Assembly (NCBI RefSeq): GCF_042686025.1 | Contig: NZ_JBHUOZ010000001.1 | Location: 1,674,001 to 1,738,000, forward strand | Origin: Terrimonas rubra | GTDB taxonomy: Bacteria; Bacteroidota; Bacteroidia; Chitinophagales; Chitinophagaceae | Reading direction: 5' to 3' | Length of the DNA: 64,000 nucleotides | Shown here: piece after piece, positions 58,695-64,000 of the stretch | Position numbering within the stretch: position 1 is the first letter of the stretch | Layout: each line of letters starts with the position of its first letter | Notes under the pieces: model-generated | The model's input: the letters and a program-made list of their open reading frames with translations, nothing else | Databases searched by the model: none | What the model was told of the DNA's origin: nothing | Position numbers and translations under genes: made by a program

Positions 58695-60044
58695 GTGAAA
58701 AAGACATTCACTATTATCATCATCCTTATTTCGTTATCGCTTGTCGGCATCATTATATTGCAGCTTTCGTGGTTAAGCAATATGAACCAGCTAAGCGAGG
58801 ACCGTATCAAGCAACAGGTGGATGAAGCTAAGATCAATGCCGGCCTGGAACTGAACCAGATCAAATCCTCTTACGTACCTATTCCCTTATCCAGCGGTAC
58901 CAATCAATTCCTGGAGGGTTTTAGCCGCAGTTTTATCAAACCGCAAACCCTTGCTTCAAAACTTTCCGTTAAAGAACTGCACGATATCATCCGCCGGAAC
59001 TTCAATGCCAAAGGGCTGAAAAAATTACAGTTTGATTTTGCCATCATCAACCAGAATGTAAAAGCCTATCTGCCGGATGAAATATTACTGGCTTCCAACA
59101 ACTTTGTGGCATCGTACAGCGATAGCCTGAATAACTATACACCACTGGGCGCTTACATTATATCGCAACCCGGCTCGGCATCCGAAAGCCTTACTTCCAA
59201 TGAAATACTATTTGTAACGGTCATTGACTGGAAGGCCCTGGTGATACGTTCTCTGCGCTGGCCCATTATAATGTCCATTGTGTTCACCCTTATTATTATT
59301 GCCGCGTTCTATGTAACCGTGCGCACCATGTTGCAGCAAAAGAAAATAGGGGAGATCAAGAATGATTTTATCAACAATATGACCCACGAGTTTAAAACGC
59401 CGCTGGCCACCATATCGCTGGCGGTGGATGCGTTGAAAAACGAAAAGGTATTGCAGAACGCTGAGAAGATTGATTATTTCCGTACCATCATCAAGGAAGA
59501 GAACCTGCGGATGAATAAACAGGTGGAAACCATTTTAAAAGCTTCGCAGCTGGAAAAACAGGAGGTTGACCTGGCTTTAAGTCCCCTGCACGTACACGAT
59601 ATTATACAGGATGTGTTAGATAATTTTGCGTTACAGCTGGATGATAAAAACGGTAAGGCTGAATTAAACCTGCAGGCCACCAATGACCTGATTGAAGCCG
59701 ATGAAGTGCATTTTAGTAACCTGGTGAATAACCTGGTGGACAATGCCGTAAAATACTCCAAGACCAATGTTCCTATCCAGATCAAAATATCGAGCCAGAA
59801 TACCGGTAAAAAACTCGTGTTACGTTTTGAAGATAATGGTATAGGCATGAGCAAAGAGACCGTAAAACGTGTGTTTGAACGCTTTTACAGGGCACATACC
59901 GGTAACCTGCACAATGTAAAAGGTTTTGGCCTGGGGCTTAGTTATGTAAAATCCATGATAGAAGCGCACCACGGTGAGATAAAGGTAGAAAGCACCCTGG
60001 GTAAAGGAAGTATTTTTACAATAGAACTTCCCCTTAAAAAATAA
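58695..60044 (+). CDS. Orphan sensor histidine kinase
   Basis: 449 residues starting with GTG. Two membrane helices (about 5-25 and 190-210) bracket a ~160-residue periplasmic sensor region without a known domain. The HisKA domain has His231 in NNMTHEFKTPLATI. The ATPase domain shows the N box NLVNNLVDNAVKYS near 340, G1 FEDNGIGMSKE near 379 and G2 GFGLGLSYVKSM near 415. No response regulator gene lies beside it in this window, unlike the usual pair in this group. Confidence 0.92.
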   Translation: MKKTFTIIIILISLSLVGIIILQLSWLSNMNQLSEDRIKQQVDEAKINAGLELNQIKSSYVPIPLSSGTNQFLEGFSRSFIKPQTLASKLSVKELHDIIRRNFNAKGLKKLQFDFAIINQNVKAYLPDEILLASNNFVASYSDSLNNYTPLGAYIISQPGSASESLTSNEILFVTVIDWKALVIRSLRWPIIMSIVFTLIIIAAFYVTVRTMLQQKKIGEIKNDFINNMTHEFKTPLATISLAVDALKNEKVLQNAEKIDYFRTIIKEENLRMNKQVETILKASQLEKQEVDLALSPLHVHDIIQDVLDNFALQLDDKNGKAELNLQATNDLIEADEVHFSNLVNNLVDNAVKYSKTNVPIQIKISSQNTGKKLVLRFEDNGIGMSKETVKRVFERFYRAHTGNLHNVKGFGLGLSYVKSMIEAHHGEIKVESTLGKGSIFTIELPLKK

Positions 60045-60387
60045 ACGCGGTATATAGCCGGCCATAAATCTTCAGCACGCTTGTTTCCTGTACTGGTAAT
60101 GCTTTAATTATTACAGAGGGCCGATACACTACATTTAAACGGTCAATACGGGATAACTGATTTAAGATCGCGGACCCTTTTTCCGGGTATGGGTATACAA
60201 CTACAGGTTACTAGGCTGTATTTTGTTATCAGGGTTATTCGCCTGCTTATAATATACTATTATCAGCGGTAGCGTTTAATGTTGGTCTGTTTAGCCTTAT
60301 TTGCCACTTCAGGATAGGTCTTCCTGCCTTTTTACCTATAGAACGTAGTTTTATATTATCAGCGGGTATGTAATAAAATAAAGGACA
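60045..60387. other. 343-base gap without a gene
   Basis: No credible coding frame is seen on either strand. Base composition resembles the neighbours. A short GTAAT...ATTAC palindrome lies near 60096-60114. It could be a decayed gene, possibly the missing response regulator, but no protein similarity was detectable. Confidence 0.4.
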
Positions 60388-60412
60388 TAAAAAAGCCCCT
60401 TTGCAGGGGCTT
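60388..60412 (-). terminator. Terminator after second T9SS protein gene
   Basis: Stem AAGCCCCT/AGGGGCTT (60393-60400 with 60405-60412) with loop TTGC and a T-run on the minus strand. Confidence 0.85.
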
Positions 60413-60441
60413 AGTGTGTCAACCGTCCACTGTTGAATGAT

Positions 60442-62046
60442 TTATTGTTTCACAACTTTTTCTGTTGCGATGATTTTATTGTTGCTGATCACCTGTAAGA
60501 AGTAAACACCTTTTACAAAGCTGCCTGCTTCAGTTACCGCGATGCTGTTGAAGCCATTGCTCACACCTACATTTTTAGTTACCAGGGCCTGGCCGCTTGT
60601 GTTGATCACACGGATAGTGATGGTTTCTTTTTCAGTAGCCTGGTATTGAACCTGTAATTGATTTACAAAAGGGTTAGGTACAACCTGCAGACTTACATTT
60701 TTAGTGTTGCTGAAACGTACAGTCCTGGTGTCAGATAATTTAGACTCACCGGTGATTTCTTTACCGTTAATCCTGTAGTAAACAATTTTGCTGTTGGCGT
60801 TTACCTGGTTGTCTTTATACTGGTAGCTTCTGATATTGTCAATTGATAATACAACCGCAATAGTGTTGAAAGTAATACCGTCGTAGCTGCGCTGAATTTC
60901 AAAGCTTGTTTCGTAGTCAAATGAAGCTTTCCAGTCTAACACAGGAACATTGTTGCTTAAGTTAACATTGAACGATTCCCATTTAACCGGTAAAGGTAAA
61001 GGAGCTTCTTCAGGAGCACAGGTAGCTAAGGTGTTAACGGTATCAGGAGCCGGAACATTAGAAAACTGAACCGTATTGGTATTTACACCTGCACCCTGTG
61101 TATCAAATATGCGGCTGCTGTTAGTTCTTGTAGCATCAAATACATTGATCATATTGCCCGAACCTGTTGCAGAACCAACTGTACCGTTAGCAGTAGTAGC
61201 ACCGGTAAAGTACATATTACCTGAACCTGTGATAACACCGCTGTTTACAAAAGTTACACTTTTAATAGTACCGTTACCAGACAGGTTCAGGTTACCATTA
61301 GCATTGATGGTTATTTTAGAGTTGTTGCTGGCGTTTGATGACCAGATAAGACCGGTATTGGTAACCGTGCTTTCGTTTAAAACAATTTCGCCGGTAGCGA
61401 TCATACGGCAATTATTAGTAACCGTACTGCCGCTGTTGAAGGTCAGTGTTTTGGCCTGGAATTTACCGATGTTGGTGATAGAAGCACCGTTATTGAAAGC
61501 AATATCACCACCGGCTGTTACTGATTTCCTGTTATTGATCTTGCTGCCGCTGTTAAAATTAAGGTTAGCGGTTACATTAATATCACCCTGGTTAACGATC
61601 TCATTAGCAGCGTTGTTTAAGGACATATTACCGGTAAAGTTTAACACGGCACCGAAGTAATTGTTTATTTTGCTGTTGCCGGTTAATTGCTGCCAATTAC
61701 CGTCAAAAGTAGTATTACCATAGTTCTCCAGGCTGAAGCCGTTTAAAGCGCTCAGGTTTTTAATGGTAGCTGTACCGTTTACCACTATTTTAGATACATG
61801 GTTGCCATAGCTGTTAGGGCTGAAAGTAGCACCGCTTTTTACTACGATAACTGAACCTGCGTTCCAGCTGGTAATATTACCGGTATAAGTACCTGCATTG
61901 ATGATTAAGCTGTCATTTGGATTCAGGTGATATGAAGTATTGCTGTTGCCGTTTACATTATAAGTAACCTGGCTGTTGGCAATAAAAAGGTTTAAGGTAA
62001 ATACACTAACGAGTGTGAAAAAAATACGGGTAGAAATAGGGTTCAT
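60442..62046 (-). CDS. T9SS-secreted, Asn-rich repeat protein with C-terminal sorting domain
   Basis: 534 residues with a signal peptide ending LFIANSQ. Residues ~30-300 are Asn/Thr/Gly-rich with regular short strands (NNAANEIVNQGDINVTANLN, then KINNRKSVTAGGDIAFNNGA and similar), suggesting a parallel beta-helix or adhesin-like stalk. A fibronectin-like domain (WKASFDYETSFEIQRSYDG near 375) precedes the type A sorting domain (VVPNPFVNQLQVQY, FVKGVYFLQV, residues ~455-534). A surface-exposed structural or adhesive role is likely. It has a strong promoter match upstream. Confidence 0.85.
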   Translation of the reverse strand: MNPISTRIFFTLVSVFTLNLFIANSQVTYNVNGNSNTSYHLNPNDSLIINAGTYTGNITSWNAGSVIVVKSGATFSPNSYGNHVSKIVVNGTATIKNLSALNGFSLENYGNTTFDGNWQQLTGNSKINNYFGAVLNFTGNMSLNNAANEIVNQGDINVTANLNFNSGSKINNRKSVTAGGDIAFNNGASITNIGKFQAKTLTFNSGSTVTNNCRMIATGEIVLNESTVTNTGLIWSSNASNNSKITINANGNLNLSGNGTIKSVTFVNSGVITGSGNMYFTGATTANGTVGSATGSGNMINVFDATRTNSSRIFDTQGAGVNTNTVQFSNVPAPDTVNTLATCAPEEAPLPLPVKWESFNVNLSNNVPVLDWKASFDYETSFEIQRSYDGITFNTIAVVLSIDNIRSYQYKDNQVNANSKIVYYRINGKEITGESKLSDTRTVRFSNTKNVSLQVVPNPFVNQLQVQYQATEKETITIRVINTSGQALVTKNVGVSNGFNSIAVTEAGSFVKGVYFLQVISNNKIIATEKVVKQ

Positions 62047-62539
62047 ATCACTTAATTATAGGGTAAAAAAACGGATTTGTATTATGAGGATTACTAGGTT
62101 TTTTTAGTGTTTTCCTTCGTAATACAACACAAAAGTATTGCGTATTTTACTGTAATCAAATAGTAAAACTACTTGCGATAATAGTTGTGTTTTTTACTAT
62201 TATTATAAAGTATTGATTTTTAATTAATTAATAAATAATAAAAAACTAATATTTTTTTCAAAATCATTTTTTATTGACATATGTCTATGTTTTTTGAGTA
62301 AATCAGGAGATTCTCAAACCCATACTACACCATTTAAAGAGGGTAATTTTACGAAAACAAGGGGCGTTTGGGGATTATTACGATACCCGGAGGAATAGGG
62401 GATTTTACCATTTTACGTAAAAAGCCGTGTTTTCATAGTAAATAAGTGTTTTTACTGAGAAGTGGGCGGGATGGGTGAACGGGGAGGTGGTAGAAAAGGG
62501 GAGGGTGTAGGGTATAAGGTGTAAGGTGTATGTAGGGCT
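62047..62539. other. 493-base AT-rich gap upstream of the T9SS gene
   Basis: No gene is seen. It holds the promoter at 62130-62160, a very AT-rich tract (62190-62275) that could be a bent or low-stability region, and a short-word array (62500-62537, variants of GTAAGGTGTA). The rest is unstructured by eye. Confidence 0.5.
62130..62160 (-). promoter_or_regulatory. Promoter for T9SS protein: TTTG, 19-base spacer, TACTTTTG
   Basis: On the minus strand TTTG (62157-62160) and TACTTTTG (62130-62137) match the -33/-7 consensus with ideal spacing. The leader would be about 78 bases. It is the best promoter match in the window. Confidence 0.75.
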
Positions 62540-62569
62540 AAAAAAATAGCTCCTGTTTACAGGAGCTAT
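62540..62569 (-). terminator. Terminator after secA
   Basis: A perfect 10-bp stem ATAGCTCCTG/CAGGAGCTAT (62546-62555 with 62560-62569), loop TTTA, and a T-run on the minus strand. Confidence 0.9.
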
Positions 62570-62591
62570 ATATAATCAATAAAAGTTTCAG

Positions 62592-64000
62592 TTACTCTTC
62601 GCGGCCGTGGCAGTTTTTGTATTTTTTACCGCTACCGCATGGGCAAGGCTCGTTACGGCCGATTTTTGGCGCCGCTTTAATGGGCTCCTGTTTGGTTAAA
62701 GGCGCTCCGCCATCAGTATTGGGGTCAAAACGGTCACTGGCATTGGCTGCATAATCATCACCGGCCGCATCAATTTCCTCTTTATTGGCCTTCATTTTAC
62801 TGTAATCGGTTTTTTCCACTTTGGCCTCCTGTAGCGGGGCCTGGCCCTGTTCTACAGGTATTTGTGCGGCGTTCAGGAAGCTGACAATGTTCTTGTTCAC
62901 TTCAGCGTCCATATCCTTAAACTGCTGGAAAGCTTCTACCTTATATATTACCAACGGATCTTTTTGCTCCAGGTAAGCGGTTTGTACACTTTGTTTCAGG
63001 TCGTCCATGGCGCGCAGGTGCTCCTTCCAGGCATCATCAATAATTGCCAGTGAAATGGTCTTTTCCAGGGAGGTTACCAGTTCCTCTCCTTCGGTAGCAA
63101 TGGTTTTATCCAGCGGCGCTACTACGTTCAGGCCTTTGCTGCCATCGGTAAAGGGAACCACTACATTTTCAATATGAGCAGGTTGCGACTGGCGGATGTT
63201 TTTAAATACCGGGATGGCATTCTTTTTCAATGCGTCCTTATGTTGGGCATAAGCTTCGGTAGCCTCGGCATACAACTGGTCTATTACGGTATTCAGATCA
63301 CCTTTTTTAAAGGCTTCTTCTGTTACCCTGGTATCTATACCAAAAGTTACCAGGCAGTTCAGTTTAAAACCTTCATAATCTTCTGTGGCACGGAAACCGG
63401 CTACCAGGTTTTCAGCAACCACCGAAAAGGCATTATCAATATCCAGGGCCAGGCGCTCGCCAAATAAGGCGTGCTGGCGTTTGGCGTAAATGGTATTACG
63501 CTGTTTGTTCATTACATCATCGTACTCCAGCAAACGCTTACGGATACCAAAGTTATTTTCCTCTACTTTCTTTTGTGCACGCTGAATACTGTTACTGATC
63601 ATGCTGTGTTGTATCACATCACCCTCTTTATAACCAAAGCGGTCCATCATGCTGGCAATACGTTCACTGCCAAACATACGCATCAGGTCATCTTCCAGTG
63701 ATACATAGAATAAGGAGCTGCCCGGATCGCCCTGGCGGCCGGCACGACCACGTAACTGCCTGTCTACACGGCGGCTTTCATGACGTTCGGTACCTATAAT
63801 GGCCAATCCACCGGCTTCTTTCACACCAGGTCCGAGCTTAATGTCGGTACCACGGCCAGCCATATTGGTGGCAATGGTTACCGCACCAGCCAAACCGGCT
63901 CCGGCTACAACCTCGGCTTCCTTGGCATGTTGCTTGGCGTTCAGTACGCTATGCGGAATTTTTTTCTGCTGCAGCATACGGCTTAACAGCTCACTGATCT
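62592..64000 (-). CDS. secA: Preprotein translocase ATPase SecA (C-terminal part)
   Basis: The frame stays open to the window edge; residues ISELLSRMLQQKK precede the first internal methionine, so about 469 C-terminal residues are shown. TNMAGRGTDIKLGPGV and RQLRGRAGRQGDPGSSLFY are helicase motifs V and VI of nucleotide-binding domain 2. Helical wing and scaffold domains follow. The C-terminal zinc/SecB-binding motif EPCPCGSGKKYKNCHGRE is complete. SecA drives preproteins through SecYEG. About half of the protein lies outside the window. Confidence 0.96.
   Translation of the reverse strand, partial: ISELLSRMLQQKKIPHSVLNAKQHAKEAEVVAGAGLAGAVTIATNMAGRGTDIKLGPGVKEAGGLAIIGTERHESRRVDRQLRGRAGRQGDPGSSLFYVSLEDDLMRMFGSERIASMMDRFGYKEGDVIQHSMISNSIQRAQKKVEENNFGIRKRLLEYDDVMNKQRNTIYAKRQHALFGERLALDIDNAFSVVAENLVAGFRATEDYEGFKLNCLVTFGIDTRVTEEAFKKGDLNTVIDQLYAEATEAYAQHKDALKKNAIPVFKNIRQSQPAHIENVVVPFTDGSKGLNVVAPLDKTIATEGEELVTSLEKTISLAIIDDAWKEHLRAMDDLKQSVQTAYLEQKDPLVIYKVEAFQQFKDMDAEVNKNIVSFLNAAQIPVEQGQAPLQEAKVEKTDYSKMKANKEEIDAAGDDYAANASDRFDPNTDGGAPLTKQEPIKAAPKIGRNEPCPCGSGKKYKNCHGREE

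Noticed and set aside
61076..61660. 194-codon open frame on the plus strand
   Set aside because: It is antisense to the Asn/Thr-rich repeat region of the T9SS protein, whose codon bias keeps the opposite frame open. The translation has no protein-like features.

Overview
The window looks like a chromosomal segment of a Bacteroidota member, most likely family Chitinophagaceae. The evidence is two proteins with C-terminal type IX secretion (T9SS) sorting domains, the gliding ABC ATPase GldA, a bacillithiol deacetylase (BshB1), atpD-atpC standing apart from the other ATP synthase genes, and repeated use of the Bacteroidota promoter -7 box TAnnTTTG. No rRNA, tRNA, CRISPR array, transposase or prophage gene was seen. 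The sequence cuts a 2-oxoacid dehydrogenase E1 gene at the left edge and secA at the right edge.

Layout. 1-8.3 kb: E1 beta end, dodecin, TRIC-type channel, PhzF-like isomerase, DCC protein, alpha/beta hydrolase, aspartate kinase, a secreted phosphodiesterase, and an ECF sigma factor with its YCII/DGPF partner. 8.4-20.2 kb: acetyl-CoA synthetase divergent from an MHS-type transporter, a SulP transporter plus beta-carbonic anhydrase pair, gldA, a secreted M23 peptidase, bcp, birA, rsfS. 20.2-33.5 kb: ftsH, a T9SS cargo protein, a secreted M60 peptidase, yggS, an amidohydrolase, prfA, a DUF502 protein, an acyl-CoA dehydrogenase, a secreted HELGH protein. 33.8-41.8 kb: ccmE-ccmF, a DUF4294 protein, an S41 protease lipoprotein, bshB1, a fatty acid desaturase. 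42-51.8 kb: a nitrogen/agmatine region (aguB, aguA, an arginase-family ureohydrolase, a radical SAM protein, OsmC, an isoaspartyl peptidase, an amino acid permease). 52.4-64 kb: OmpH/Skp-like chaperone, atpD and atpC, YegP, DUF4197, YqgE, an orphan sensor kinase, a second T9SS protein, secA.

The genes are mostly housekeeping. The unusual content is between them. Many gaps carry degenerate arrays of 7-13 base words in several families, some in a fixed composite order at several loci. Two gaps inside otherwise compact gene pairs (aguB-aguA and atpD-atpC) each hold a four-helix-bundle gene of the 23S rRNA intervening-sequence (IVS/S23, Avd-like) family. Each gene sits between inverted copies of one such word array, so each would lie in the loop of a roughly 0.5 kb RNA hairpin, the layout known for IVS elements inside 23S rRNA. 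In the aguB-aguA case the right arm is translated as the N-terminus of AguA. This is the best candidate here for an undescribed system: IVS-like elements living in mRNA leaders and operon gaps, with solo arms scattered elsewhere. Other points of note are a four-copy 129-130 bp tandem repeat (51.86-52.38 kb), a perfect TTAAACC heptamer array of about 12.7 copies at the osmC stop codon, and several palindromic GC-rich intergenic elements.
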